In this document: positions 1 to 7,956 of the stretch, piece after piece
How the letters are laid out: the number at the start of each line of letters is the position of its first letter
Position numbering within the stretch: position 1 is the stretch's first letter
DNA from: Bacteroidales bacterium
Lineage (GTDB): Bacteria; Bacteroidota; Bacteroidia; Bacteroidales; UBA932
Direction of reading: 5' to 3'
NCBI GenBank assembly: GCA_017438975.1
Contig: JAFRUH010000011.1
Location: 1 to 64,000 of the forward strand
DNA length: 64,000 nt
The notes under the pieces: model-generated
Seen by the model: only the letters and a program-made list of their open reading frames with translations
What the model was told of the DNA's origin: nothing
The model's database searches: none
Program-made: the position numbers and the translations under genes

Positions 1-976
1 CTCCGGCGGCCAGCAGCAGCGTATCGCCATCGCACGTGCCATCATCAACAAGCCGAAGGTGCTCCTCCTCGACGAGCCCCTCGCCGCCCTGGACCTCAAG
101 ATGCGGAAGGACATGCAGATCGAACTGAAAGAGATGCACAAGAAGCTGGGCATCACCTTCATCTATGTCACCCACGACCAGGAAGAGGCCCTGACCCTGA
201 GCGACACGATCGTCGTCATGAACGAAGGGAAGATCCAGCAGATCGGCACCCCCGTCGACATCTACAACGAACCCGTCAACTCCTTCGTCGCCGATTTCAT
301 CGGGGAATCCAATATCCTGAACGGCACGATGATCCGCGACAGGGAGGTCAGTTTCATCGGTCACGATTTCGCCTGCGTGGACACCGGTTTCGGCGAGAAC
401 AATCCCGTCGACGTCGTCATCCGCCCCGAGGACATCTATTTCACCGAAGATCCGGCCAAGACCCAGTTCACGGCGACGGTCAAGTCCTGCGTGTTCAAGG
501 GCGTCCACTACGAGATGTTCGTCGATACAGACAGCGGAAACGAGCTGATGATCCAGGACTACGACGCCTATCCCGTCGGAAGCACCGTCCGCCTGTACAT
601 TGATCCGGATGACATCCAGGTCATGAAGAAAGAGCGTACGGCCAATGTCTTCGAAGGAATCGTTAAAGATTCGGAACATATAGAGATCGAGTCGCTTGAC
701 CAGGAATTTACCATCCAGAATCCCTTCCCGGCCGGAACTTCCGTCCGTATCACCATCCCTTTTGACAAGGTCGAACTCCTGGACAACCTGGACGAGGGTG
801 AGATCACCGGCGAGGTCCATTTCATCCTTTACAAGGGTGACCATTACCACCTGACCGTCAAGACCGAGACCGGCACCTATGTCTATGTCGATACGAACGA
901 CATCTGGGACAAGGGAGACCTCGTAGGCATCCACGTCGCACCCGAGAGCATTAAGATCGACAGGAAAGATGAGTAA
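1..976 (+). CDS. potA: PotA, polyamine ABC transporter ATPase (5' end outside window)
   Basis: ATPase subunit of a spermidine/putrescine-type importer, at the cytoplasmic face of the inner membrane. The window opens inside the gene: reading from base 2 gives the ABC signature [13 protein letters not shown], then Walker B (LLLDEP) and the H-loop in VTHDQEEA. Walker A lies upstream of the window. After the ATPase there are two TOBE-like beta-barrel stretches (VVIRPEDI... and again ...HVAPESIKI), so the C-terminus is longer than in the one-TOBE E. coli protein. The stop overlaps potB by 8 bases, which points to translational coupling in a potABCD operon. The duplicated TOBE region is my reading of repeated sequence character, not an alignment. 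Confidence 0.95.
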   Translation, partial: SGGQQQRIAIARAIINKPKVLLLDEPLAALDLKMRKDMQIELKEMHKKLGITFIYVTHDQEEALTLSDTIVVMNEGKIQQIGTPVDIYNEPVNSFVADFIGESNILNGTMIRDREVSFIGHDFACVDTGFGENNPVDVVIRPEDIYFTEDPAKTQFTATVKSCVFKGVHYEMFVDTDSGNELMIQDYDAYPVGSTVRLYIDPDDIQVMKKERTANVFEGIVKDSEHIEIESLDQEFTIQNPFPAGTSVRITIPFDKVELLDNLDEGEITGEVHFILYKGDHYHLTVKTETGTYVYVDTNDIWDKGDLVGIHVAPESIKIDRKDE

Positions 977-1736
977 GCGCAGCAACTGGAGTATTCCGTA
1001 TCTGATCTTCCTGATCTTTTTCGTGGTCCTGCCGCTGATCCTGGTCCTGGTTTACGCCTTCCAGGACAACGCGGGACGGTTCACGCTGGGAAACATCACC
1101 AAGTTCTTCACCGACAAGGACGCGCTGAGCACCTTCGCCGTGTCCCTCGAGGTGGCCCTGGAGACGACCCTGCTCTGCATCCTGCTCGGATATCCGGCCG
1201 CATGGATCCTGGCCAACAAGAAATACAACCGGAGCGCGGTCACGATCGTCCTTTTCATCATGCCGATGTGGGTCAACGCCCTGATGCGGACCCTGGCGAC
1301 CGCCCAGCTCTTTACGATGTTCGACATCACGCTCGGAAAAGGGACCCTCCTCTTCGGTATGGTCTACGACTACCTCCCGTTCATGATCTACCCGATCTAC
1401 AACGTGCTGAGCCGGATGGATCCCTCCTATGCGGAGGCCGCGGAAGACCTCGGCGCCACCCCGGCGACCGTCTTCCGGAAGGTTACCGTTCCTCTTTCCA
1501 TGCCCGGTGTCGCAAGCGGCGTCCTGATGGTCTTCATGCCAACCGTCTCGACCTTCGCGATCTCCGAGTTCCTCACCAACAACAAGATCAAACTCTTCGG
1601 TACCATCATCCAGGAGAACATCAACTCCTCGATGTGGAACTACGGTGCGGCACTCGCCCTGGTCATGCTGATCATCATCGGCATCACTTCCCTGTTCTCG
1701 AAGGATAATGAAGAAGTTGAAGGAGGACTGATCTAG
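969..1736 (+). CDS. potB: PotB, polyamine ABC transporter permease
   Basis: Inner-membrane permease of the polyamine importer, 255 residues, close to the usual length. Several hydrophobic segments are visible, the first near residues 12-32. The coupling-helix EAA motif reads [20 protein letters not shown], the site where the permease meets the PotA ATPase. The ATG overlaps the potA stop, and only three bases separate its stop from potC. Family knowledge pairs it with PotC as the heterodimeric channel. Nothing looks truncated. Confidence 0.95.
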   Translation: MSKRSNWSIPYLIFLIFFVVLPLILVLVYAFQDNAGRFTLGNITKFFTDKDALSTFAVSLEVALETTLLCILLGYPAAWILANKKYNRSAVTIVLFIMPMWVNALMRTLATAQLFTMFDITLGKGTLLFGMVYDYLPFMIYPIYNVLSRMDPSYAEAAEDLGATPATVFRKVTVPLSMPGVASGVLMVFMPTVSTFAISEFLTNNKIKLFGTIIQENINSSMWNYGAALALVMLIIIGITSLFSKDNEEVEGGLI

Positions 1737-1739
1737 GCC

Positions 1740-2546
1740 ATGAAAAAGATACTCGCAAAAATCTATATCTGGGTCCTGCTGGTCATCCTGTACGCCCCGC
1801 TGGTATTCATCGCCATTTTCTCCTTCACGGAGAGCAAGGTGCTCGGGAACTGGCAGGGATTCTCCGTGAACCTGTACAAGAACCTCCTGACGGGGAACAT
1901 GCAGGGCAATTCCTCCCTTCTCTCGGCGGTTTACAACACCCTCCTCATAGCCCTCGTAGCCGCCGCGTTCTCGACCCTTCTCGGGACGATCGCGGCCATC
2001 GGGATCCATAACCTCAAGGGAGGCCGGAAAAAGGCCATCACCTTCCTGAACAACATCCCGATGATCAATCCGGACATCATCACGGGTGTCTCGCTGTTCC
2101 TGCTGTTCGTATTCCTGCGGATCAGCCAGGGCTATGTGAGCGTGATCCTGGCCCATATCACCTTCTGCACGCCTTACGTCGTCCTGAGCGTCCTGCCGAA
2201 ACTCAAGCAGATGAATCCGAACATCTACGAAGCGGCCCTGGACCTTGGCGCGACGCCTTCCCAGGCCCTCTGGAAGGTTATGGTGCCGGAACTCCGGCCG
2301 GGGATGGTCTCGGGGTTCATCCTGGCCTTTACGATGTCCCTGGACGATTTCGCCGTCACTTTCTTCACACGCGGCACGATCGGCCTCGACACCCTCTCTA
2401 CCTATATTTATACGGATGCCCGCAAGGGTGGTCTCACGCCGGAACTCCGGCCGCTGATGACCCTGATCTTCATACTCATCCTGGTCCTTCTGGTCATCAT
2501 CAATGTCCGCCAGGACCGCATGAACAAGAAACAAGCAGCACAATGA
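1740..2546 (+). CDS. potC: PotC, polyamine ABC transporter permease
   Basis: Second permease of the importer, 268 residues. It has an N-terminal hydrophobic helix (about residues 8-28), further membrane segments, and the EAA loop EAALDLGATPSQALWKVMVP. Its last codons overlap the potD start in an ATGA (2543-2546), so the whole transporter appears translationally coupled. Family knowledge gives the role; the sequence shows the fold markers and the gene order potA-potB-potC-potD. Confidence 0.95.
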   Translation: MKKILAKIYIWVLLVILYAPLVFIAIFSFTESKVLGNWQGFSVNLYKNLLTGNMQGNSSLLSAVYNTLLIALVAAAFSTLLGTIAAIGIHNLKGGRKKAITFLNNIPMINPDIITGVSLFLLFVFLRISQGYVSVILAHITFCTPYVVLSVLPKLKQMNPNIYEAALDLGATPSQALWKVMVPELRPGMVSGFILAFTMSLDDFAVTFFTRGTIGLDTLSTYIYTDARKGGLTPELRPLMTLIFILILVLLVIINVRQDRMNKKQAAQ

Positions 2547-3838
2547 AAAAACTCCTGACTTTCGCAGCGGCGGCCGTCCTGCTCTGCGGATGCGCCGAGA
2601 ACCGCGAAAATGTTCTCAAAGTGTACAACTGGTCCGACTACATCGATGAGACCGTCATCGGGGAATTCGAGCAGTGGTATGAGGCCGAGACCGGCGAAAA
2701 GGTCAAGGTCATCTACCAGACCTTCGACATCAACGAGACGATGCTCTCCAAGATCGAGAAAGGACATGAGGATTACGACGTCGTTTGCCCTTCCGATTAT
2801 ATCATCGAGCGGATGCTCCAGAATGACCTTCTGATTCCCCTCGACCGGGATTTCGGCAAGACCCCGAACTATATCGACGCGAACCTGTCCCCGTACATCC
2901 GCGCTTGTTTCGACAAGATGAACGGAAACGGGAAGAACGCGAACGATTACTCCGTCGGCTATATGTGGGGAACGACCGGCATCCTCTATAACGCGAAATA
3001 CGTCACGGATGAAGAGGCTTCCACCTGGGACGTCATCCGGAATCCCAAGTTTGCGGATAAGATCTTCATCAAGGATTCCGCCCGCGATATCTATTCGCAG
3101 ATTATCCTGAAAGTGAAGGAGAAGGAAATCGCCGAAGGGAAATATACCCTCGACGAGTTGATGAACTTCACTTCGGACGAGGACCTCGCAGCGGTCGAGG
3201 CCTACCTCAAGGAAGCGAAGGATCTCGTCGCAGGCTGGGAGGCCGATTTCGGAAAGGACCAGATGGTCCAGGAGCAGGGCTGGGTCAGTCTCAACTGGAG
3301 CGGCGACGGTGTCTGGGCGATCGAGGAAGCGAAAGAAGCGGGTGTCGACCTGCGTTTTTCGCTCCCGAAGGAAGGATTCACGGTCTGGTTTGACGGCTGG
3401 GTGATCCCGAAATACGCACAGAATGTAAAGGCTGCGAAGTACTGGATCAATTTCATGAGCCGGCCGGACATCGTTATCCGGAACGTCGAGGTCAGCGGCT
3501 ATGTCTCCGTCTGCGGTGCTCCCGAAGTAAGGGATGCCTTCACGGACGAGGATTACGAACCGATCGACCTCTCCTATTTCTTCACGCCTGCGGATACGGC
3601 GGTCTGCGCGAATCCGGTCCTCTATCCGGCGAAGGCCGACATCGAGCGTTCCACCCAGGAGCACGACTGGGGTGAGAACACGGAGAAACTGATTACGATG
3701 TGGTCGCGGATCAAAGGAGACAACGCGAGCGGCATGACCTATATTATTATAGCGATCGCCCTCGTGGCCCTCGTAGCTGCCCTCCTTGCAGGCAACGCAG
3801 CGAAGAGACGTAAAAGACGCGCCCGGAGGAGAAGATAG
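2543..3838 (+). CDS. potD: PotD-like polyamine-binding lipoprotein with C-terminal membrane anchor
   Basis: Substrate-binding protein of the importer, 431 residues. The N-terminus is a lipoprotein signal (MKKLLTF...LLCGC, Cys at about residue 17) followed by the family start VLKVYNWSDYIDE. The binding-protein body runs to about residue 395. Unusually, a hydrophobic helix (YIIIAIALVALVAALLA) and a strongly basic tail (KRRKRRARRRR) follow at the end. E. coli PotD (about 348 residues, soluble) has no such tail. This protein may therefore be held to the inner membrane at both ends, with the basic tail in the cytoplasm. A terminator follows about 30 bases after the stop. Confidence 0.93.
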   Translation: MKKLLTFAAAAVLLCGCAENRENVLKVYNWSDYIDETVIGEFEQWYEAETGEKVKVIYQTFDINETMLSKIEKGHEDYDVVCPSDYIIERMLQNDLLIPLDRDFGKTPNYIDANLSPYIRACFDKMNGNGKNANDYSVGYMWGTTGILYNAKYVTDEEASTWDVIRNPKFADKIFIKDSARDIYSQIILKVKEKEIAEGKYTLDELMNFTSDEDLAAVEAYLKEAKDLVAGWEADFGKDQMVQEQGWVSLNWSGDGVWAIEEAKEAGVDLRFSLPKEGFTVWFDGWVIPKYAQNVKAAKYWINFMSRPDIVIRNVEVSGYVSVCGAPEVRDAFTDEDYEPIDLSYFFTPADTAVCANPVLYPAKADIERSTQEHDWGENTEKLITMWSRIKGDNASGMTYIIIAIALVALVAALLAGNAAKRRKRRARRRR

Positions 3839-3866
3839 TTCTTCTTCCAAGCACCTATTGCAAATG

Positions 3867-3905
3867 AACCGCCAGCGGCCCCTCTCCGCTGGCGGTTCTT
3901 CTTTA
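3867..3905 (+). terminator. Rho-independent terminator after potABCD
   Basis: Perfect 12-bp stem (3867-3878 with 3886-3897), 7-base loop, followed by CTTCTTTAT. It lies 28 bases after the potD stop and ends the pot operon. Confidence 0.85.
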
Positions 3906-4004
3906 TCCTCCACACCGTTCCTTTCCAGAGAAGTCTTCGATGTGAGTGTGGGATTCCCTTCCCACGCACAGACATCCTTTTGTGGCTATCAAGGGATGGC
4001 ATGG

Positions 4005-4041
4005 TGCTCTTAAAGGTCCACTGGCGGGACCCTTAGGAGCA
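4005..4041. repeat. Imperfect palindrome, copy 1 of a pair
   Basis: Left arm TGCTCTTAAAGGTCCA (4005-4020) pairs with GGGACCCTTAGGAGCA (4026-4041), with mismatches. It is closely related in sequence to the palindrome 14 bases further on, so the two look like tandem copies of one repeat. The rest of the 388-base non-coding stretch between potD and ompA shows only two terminators and no credible gene. Confidence 0.7.
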
Positions 4042-4055
4042 TTTTGGGCTGTTTT

Positions 4056-4092
4056 TGCTCCTATCGGTCCAACGAATGGACCCATAGGAGCA
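4056..4092. repeat. Near-perfect 16-bp palindrome, copy 2 of a pair
   Basis: TGCTCCTATCGGTCCA (4056-4071) and TGGACCCATAGGAGCA (4077-4092) are complementary at 15 of 16 positions around a 5-base loop. No T-run follows on either strand, so it is not a standard terminator. Its kinship with the preceding palindrome suggests a REP-like repeat family. Confidence 0.75.
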
Positions 4093-4171
4093 CCGACGAG
4101 AGAAACGTAGCCTGGGAGAACGGAGAAATCGGATTGGGAAGGGGTGTGCCCCGAGCGGAGATGAGGGAAGA

Positions 4172-4205
4172 TACAAAAAGGGCTGACCGGTTGGGTCAGC
4201 CCTTT
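4172..4205 (-). terminator. Rho-independent terminator of the OmpA-family gene
   Basis: On the minus strand a 12-bp stem AAAGGGCTGACC/GGTCAGCCCTTT (4194-4205 with 4177-4188) with a 5-base loop is followed by a T-run. It lies about 20 bases past the stop of the porin gene. Confidence 0.85.
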
Positions 4206-4226
4206 GAATCTCAACAACAATCAGGA

Positions 4227-5489
4227 TTACTGGATCTTGATGGTGACGCTGCGGTTCTTCTCCGGAGTGTCATAGATGTTGTTGGTGTCACCTTCAGCGA
4301 GGGTGGAGATGCGATCTACGCTGATACCGAACTTCTCGACGAGAGCCTTCTTGACAGCGTCAGCACGGCGCTCGGAAAGCTTCTGGTTGAACTCGTGAGT
4401 ACCTTCCTGACGGCTGGCGGAACCAACGAGGAGAAGGACATCGGAGTCATTCTCGAGAGCGTTCTTGGCATAGAACTCGATGTGAGCCATTTCACGATCG
4501 GAGATCTTCGCAGAACCCTTGTCGAAGTAGACGATGGACGGAGTGGTGACCGTCTCGACAGCCTCGACGAACTTGCCATTGTCATAGACATAGAGCTGGC
4601 CGTTCTTGAGAGCGTCAAGCTTCGCAGCCTTGGCACCGAGGGTGTTGACCTGATCCTTGAGGGAACCGTTCTCCTTGGCGAGAGCGTTGACCTGATCCTG
4701 AAGAGCGTTGTACTGATCGACAGTGAAAGGAACAGGAACGACAACCGGGGTGATGGAGGTGTGGCGATCCCAACCGGTGCGGCCGAGGTTGAAGATAAGA
4801 CCGGCGGTGACGGAAGGAAGGATAGCCCAAACTTCGCTCTTGACGATCTTGTGAGTCGGAAGTTTATACTGGGAAGGCATACCGTTCTTGACGATCAGAC
4901 CGGTAGCATCGATATAAAGGTCGAGGCGGTTGCCGAGCCGGAGGTCGTTGAGGAGACCGAGGCCGAGACCCCACTCGCGGTTGCAATAGACACCCTTGTC
5001 ATAAGCGGGCTTGTAGTTGCCGCCCTTGGTCTGGATATAACCGGCACGGAAATAAGGAACGAAATCCCAGAAACGGGTTTCCTTGTAACCGCTGATGGCA
5101 TTGGAAATGTTCCAGAGGACATCAACGTTACCGGCGGCGAGACTGAGCTTGCCTTCAGCGTCGGACATGAACTCATAACCATTCTGGATAGCAGTGGTAA
5201 GGCCGAGGCCCTTGAATCCTACACGGGCACCGACAGACGGGGTGAACCACTTGCCGATGAAAGCATCAGCGGAGAGGGCGAACTTACCGTCAACACCATG
5301 TCCAAAGAAGGTGTTGACACCGGCGCCACCGCCGATGAACCAGTTGTCTGCGAAACCGTTGGTTTCGTAGGCACCGCGAACGACCTTGCCGTTTTCGTCA
5401 CGGTTGTTGTTCTCCTGAGCGTTTGCGCTGACGGAGAAAAGGAGACTTGCCGACGCAATAACTCCCAAAATCAAACGAATACTTCTCAT
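4227..5489 (-). CDS. OmpA-family outer membrane protein
   Basis: Outer-membrane beta-barrel protein that grips peptidoglycan, 420 residues. It has a signal peptide (MRSIRLILGVIASASLLFSVSANA), an N-terminal barrel of about 230 residues, a short heptad-like linker (QYNALQDQVNALAKENGSLK) and a C-terminal OmpA domain. That domain has a beta-strand FDKGSAKIS, then VGSASRQEGT and NQKLSERRADAVKKALV, matching the family's peptidoglycan-binding core. The gene has its own promoter (5544-5575) and terminator, so it is probably monocistronic and strongly expressed. Codon usage is very regular, as in abundant proteins. The ligand is inferred from the family. Confidence 0.93.
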   Translation of the reverse strand: MRSIRLILGVIASASLLFSVSANAQENNNRDENGKVVRGAYETNGFADNWFIGGGAGVNTFFGHGVDGKFALSADAFIGKWFTPSVGARVGFKGLGLTTAIQNGYEFMSDAEGKLSLAAGNVDVLWNISNAISGYKETRFWDFVPYFRAGYIQTKGGNYKPAYDKGVYCNREWGLGLGLLNDLRLGNRLDLYIDATGLIVKNGMPSQYKLPTHKIVKSEVWAILPSVTAGLIFNLGRTGWDRHTSITPVVVPVPFTVDQYNALQDQVNALAKENGSLKDQVNTLGAKAAKLDALKNGQLYVYDNGKFVEAVETVTTPSIVYFDKGSAKISDREMAHIEFYAKNALENDSDVLLLVGSASRQEGTHEFNQKLSERRADAVKKALVEKFGISVDRISTLAEGDTNNIYDTPEKNRSVTIKIQ

Positions 5490-5543
5490 AGATACTATAA
5501 AAATTTAAAAATTATTCGAACACACTATCTACTAAATCAAGTG

Positions 5544-5575
5544 CAAATATAAGCATATATTTTTTATCCGGCAAA
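5544..5575 (-). promoter_or_regulatory. Bacteroidota-type promoter of the OmpA-family gene
   Basis: On the minus strand, TTTG (complement of 5572-5575), a 20-base spacer, and TATATTTG (complement of 5544-5551) match the sigma-ABfr -33/-7 consensus exactly. The leader to the start codon is about 50 bases. Confidence 0.8.
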
Positions 5576-5586
5576 CTTTTTTGACT

Positions 5587-5594
5587 TATATTTG
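5587..5594 (+). promoter_or_regulatory. -7 element of the uvrB promoter
   Basis: TATATTTG matches TAnnTTTG. It lies only 18 bases before the chosen uvrB ATG at 5613, so the leader would be about a dozen bases. No good TTTG is seen at -33. The 13-base GTGCAAATATAAG at 5541-5553 is repeated inverted at 5585-5597, giving the two divergent promoters mirror symmetry. Confidence 0.7.
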
Positions 5595-5612
5595 CACAGA
5601 AATCGAAAAAAA

Positions 5613-7838
5613 ATGAAATTCAGACTGCATTCCGCATATAAGCCCTCCGGAGACCAGCCGGAAGCCATTGAGGGCCTCTGCAAGGCACTTTCCGATGGAA
5701 TTCCCGATGTAACTCTCTTAGGCGTAACGGGTTCCGGGAAAACTTTCACCATGGCCAATGTGATCGAAAGGCTCCAGAGACCGGCTCTGATCCTCAGCCA
5801 CAACAAGACGCTCGCCGCGCAGCTCTATGGTGAATTCAAAGCTTTTTTCCCGGAAAATGCCGTCGAATATTTCGTCTCCTACTATGATTATTACCAGCCC
5901 GAAGCCTATATTCCGGTCACCGACACCTATATCGAGAAGGACTTGAGCATCAACGACAAGATCGACGAACTTCGGGTCAGCGCCGCCTCCGCCCTCATGT
6001 CCGGCCGGAGGGACGTCATCGTCATCTCCAGCGTCTCCTGCCTCTACGGCATCGGCAATCCGGACGATTTCCATGACCAGACGGTCAAGGTCCAGAAGGG
6101 ACAGCAGCTCTCGATGACCCGGCTTCTGTACCAGATCGTGGATGCCCTTTATTATAGAACGGAGAGCGATTTCAAGCGCGGATCCTTCCGCGTCCGGGGC
6201 GATACGGTCGACATCTTCCTCGGCGGTGCGGACTATGCTGCCCGGATCGAATTCTTCGGGGACGAGGTCGACGCCATCTCCCTCATCGACCCGGTAACCG
6301 GGGCGACCCTGGAAAAGATGGACGAAATCCTGCTCTATCCGGCCAAAAACTTCGTAACCAGCAAGGAAAAGGGCGCCATGGCCGTCAGCCAGATCCAGGA
6401 CGACCTGGTCAAACAGGTCGAATATTTCGAATCCGTCGGGAAATACCTCGAAGCGAAAAGGCTCAAGCAGCGGGTGGAATACGACATCGAAATGATCAAG
6501 GAGATGGGATACTGCTCGGGAGTAGAGAACTATTCCCGTTACTTCGACGGGCGGAAACCCGGCCAGCGGCCCTTCACCCTGATCGACTATTTCCCGGACG
6601 ATTTCATCACGTTCATCGACGAAAGCCATGTTACCCTCCCGCAGGTACGTGCGATGTTCGGCGGGGACCATTCCCGCAAGGAGACCCTCGTGGAATACGG
6701 ATTCCGCCTTCCCGCCGCCAAGGACAACCGTCCGCTCACCTTCGATGAATTCGAGGCCGTAACCGGACAGAAAGTCTATGTCAGCGCCACGCCGGCGGAA
6801 TATGAACTTGAGAAATCCGAAGGACTCGTCGTCGAACAGATCGTCCGACCGACCGGCCTGCTGGATCCCCCGATCCAGGTCCGTCCGACCGTGAACCAGG
6901 TCGACGACCTCATGGAGGAGATCCGGCAGCGTGCGGAGCGGGACGAGCGGGTCCTGGTCACGACCCTCACCAAGCGGATGGCCGAGGAACTCGACAGCTA
7001 TTTCACGAAAGCGGGCATCCGGTGCCGGTACATCCATTCGGACGTGGACACGGCGGAGCGGGTCGAGATCATCGAAGACTTCAAGAACGGTCTCTTCGAC
7101 GTCCTGATCGGCGTCAACCTGCTCCGGGAAGGTCTTGACATTCCGACCGTTTCGCTGGTCGCCATCCTGGATGCGGACAAGGAGGGATTCCTCCGTTCCG
7201 GCCGGGCTCTGACCCAAACGGCCGGCCGTGCGGCCAGGAACATCAACGGACTCGTGATCATGTACGCGGATACGATCACCCAGTCCATGCAGGAAACCAT
7301 CTACGAGACCGACCGCCGGCGGAAAAAGCAGCAGGAATACAACAAACTGAACGGCATAATACCGACCCAGGTAAGCGCACGCCCGAACATCCTGATGAGT
7401 GAACTAGTCACCTCGAAGGACGACACCACCCATGTCAGCGGCTTCCTCCTCGGAGAGGACGAATCGGGGAAACCGGTCAATCCGCGGTTGAAAAACAGCG
7501 TCAGCGGCCATGTCAGCGCCGAAAACTCCGTCGCCGATCCGACCTATGTCCCGAACCCTTCCGACCTCGGCCGCGGAAGTGTTTCCGTCGGTCTCGGTCA
7601 CGATGCCAAGCGGCCGACCAACTCGGCTTTCGAGAACGGCGCGATCAAGGCGGATCTCGCGGCGGTCCTGCAGGACCCCGTCATCCGCTCGATGACGCGG
7701 GAGCAGGTCGAAAAAGCCACGGAAGAAGCGAAACGGAAGATGCAGAAGGCCGCGGCAGACCTGGACTTCGCCGCAGCCGCCCGTTTCCGCGACGAGATGT
7801 GGGCGCTGCAGCAATACCTCAAAGTCTGGAAAGACTGA
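5613..7838 (+). CDS. uvrB: UvrB, excinuclease ABC subunit B
   Basis: DNA-damage recognition helicase of nucleotide excision repair, 741 residues. Seen: Walker [15 protein letters not shown], the beta-hairpin region [18 protein letters not shown], the DEAD-like box [10 protein letters not shown], helicase motifs [18 protein letters not shown] and QTAGRAARN, and a C-terminal UVR domain ([20 protein letters not shown]) that binds UvrC/UvrA. The ATG at 5613 ([19 protein letters not shown]) fits the family start; an in-frame TTG at 5592 lies inside the -7 box and was rejected. About 90 residues of Gly/Ser/Asn-rich linker before the UVR domain make it longer than the E. coli protein (673 residues). 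Its stop lies in a long inverted repeat. Confidence 0.96.
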   Translation: MKFRLHSAYKPSGDQPEAIEGLCKALSDGIPDVTLLGVTGSGKTFTMANVIERLQRPALILSHNKTLAAQLYGEFKAFFPENAVEYFVSYYDYYQPEAYIPVTDTYIEKDLSINDKIDELRVSAASALMSGRRDVIVISSVSCLYGIGNPDDFHDQTVKVQKGQQLSMTRLLYQIVDALYYRTESDFKRGSFRVRGDTVDIFLGGADYAARIEFFGDEVDAISLIDPVTGATLEKMDEILLYPAKNFVTSKEKGAMAVSQIQDDLVKQVEYFESVGKYLEAKRLKQRVEYDIEMIKEMGYCSGVENYSRYFDGRKPGQRPFTLIDYFPDDFITFIDESHVTLPQVRAMFGGDHSRKETLVEYGFRLPAAKDNRPLTFDEFEAVTGQKVYVSATPAEYELEKSEGLVVEQIVRPTGLLDPPIQVRPTVNQVDDLMEEIRQRAERDERVLVTTLTKRMAEELDSYFTKAGIRCRYIHSDVDTAERVEIIEDFKNGLFDVLIGVNLLREGLDIPTVSLVAILDADKEGFLRSGRALTQTAGRAARNINGLVIMYADTITQSMQETIYETDRRRKKQQEYNKLNGIIPTQVSARPNILMSELVTSKDDTTHVSGFLLGEDESGKPVNPRLKNSVSGHVSAENSVADPTYVPNPSDLGRGSVSVGLGHDAKRPTNSAFENGAIKADLAAVLQDPVIRSMTREQVEKATEEAKRKMQKAAADLDFAAAARFRDEMWALQQYLKVWKD

Positions 7839-7956
7839 CCCCGGAAAGGGGCTCTCCCGGGAAACCCATGCCACCCTCGGCAATGTAAGAGGGAGGGACC
7901 CTTTAGGGAGGGGTCGCGAAGCGACGGTTTCCCGGGAGAGCCCCTTTCCGGGGTCA
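7836..7956. repeat. Perfect 31-bp inverted repeat spanning the uvrB and relA stop codons
   Basis: Arms 7836-7866 and 7926-7956 are exact reverse complements around a 59-base spacer. Each arm begins with TGA, which is the stop codon of uvrB on one side and of relA on the other. GAC directly flanks both ends (7833-7835 and 7957-7959), which would fit a 3-bp target duplication. The spacer holds a small hairpin, GTCGC-GAA-GCGAC (7913-7925). No T-runs follow. It could act as a bidirectional terminator, a REP-like element or a MITE-like insertion. Confidence 0.9.

Noticed and set aside
951-2543. Long minus-strand frame across potB and potC
   Set aside because: Product is rich in Arg, Asp, Glu and His without any fold signal; both plus-strand permeases are complete and overlap their neighbours.
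4044-5552. Long open frame on the plus strand opposite the OmpA-family gene
   Set aside because: Its protein is low-complexity Glu/Val/Asp/Leu with no domain sense; it is the mirror of the strongly biased codons of the porin gene, which has signal peptide, OmpA domain, promoter and terminator.
7836-7956. Full insertion sequence between uvrB and relA
   Set aside because: The interval is only 121 bases and has no transposase; at most a non-autonomous element.
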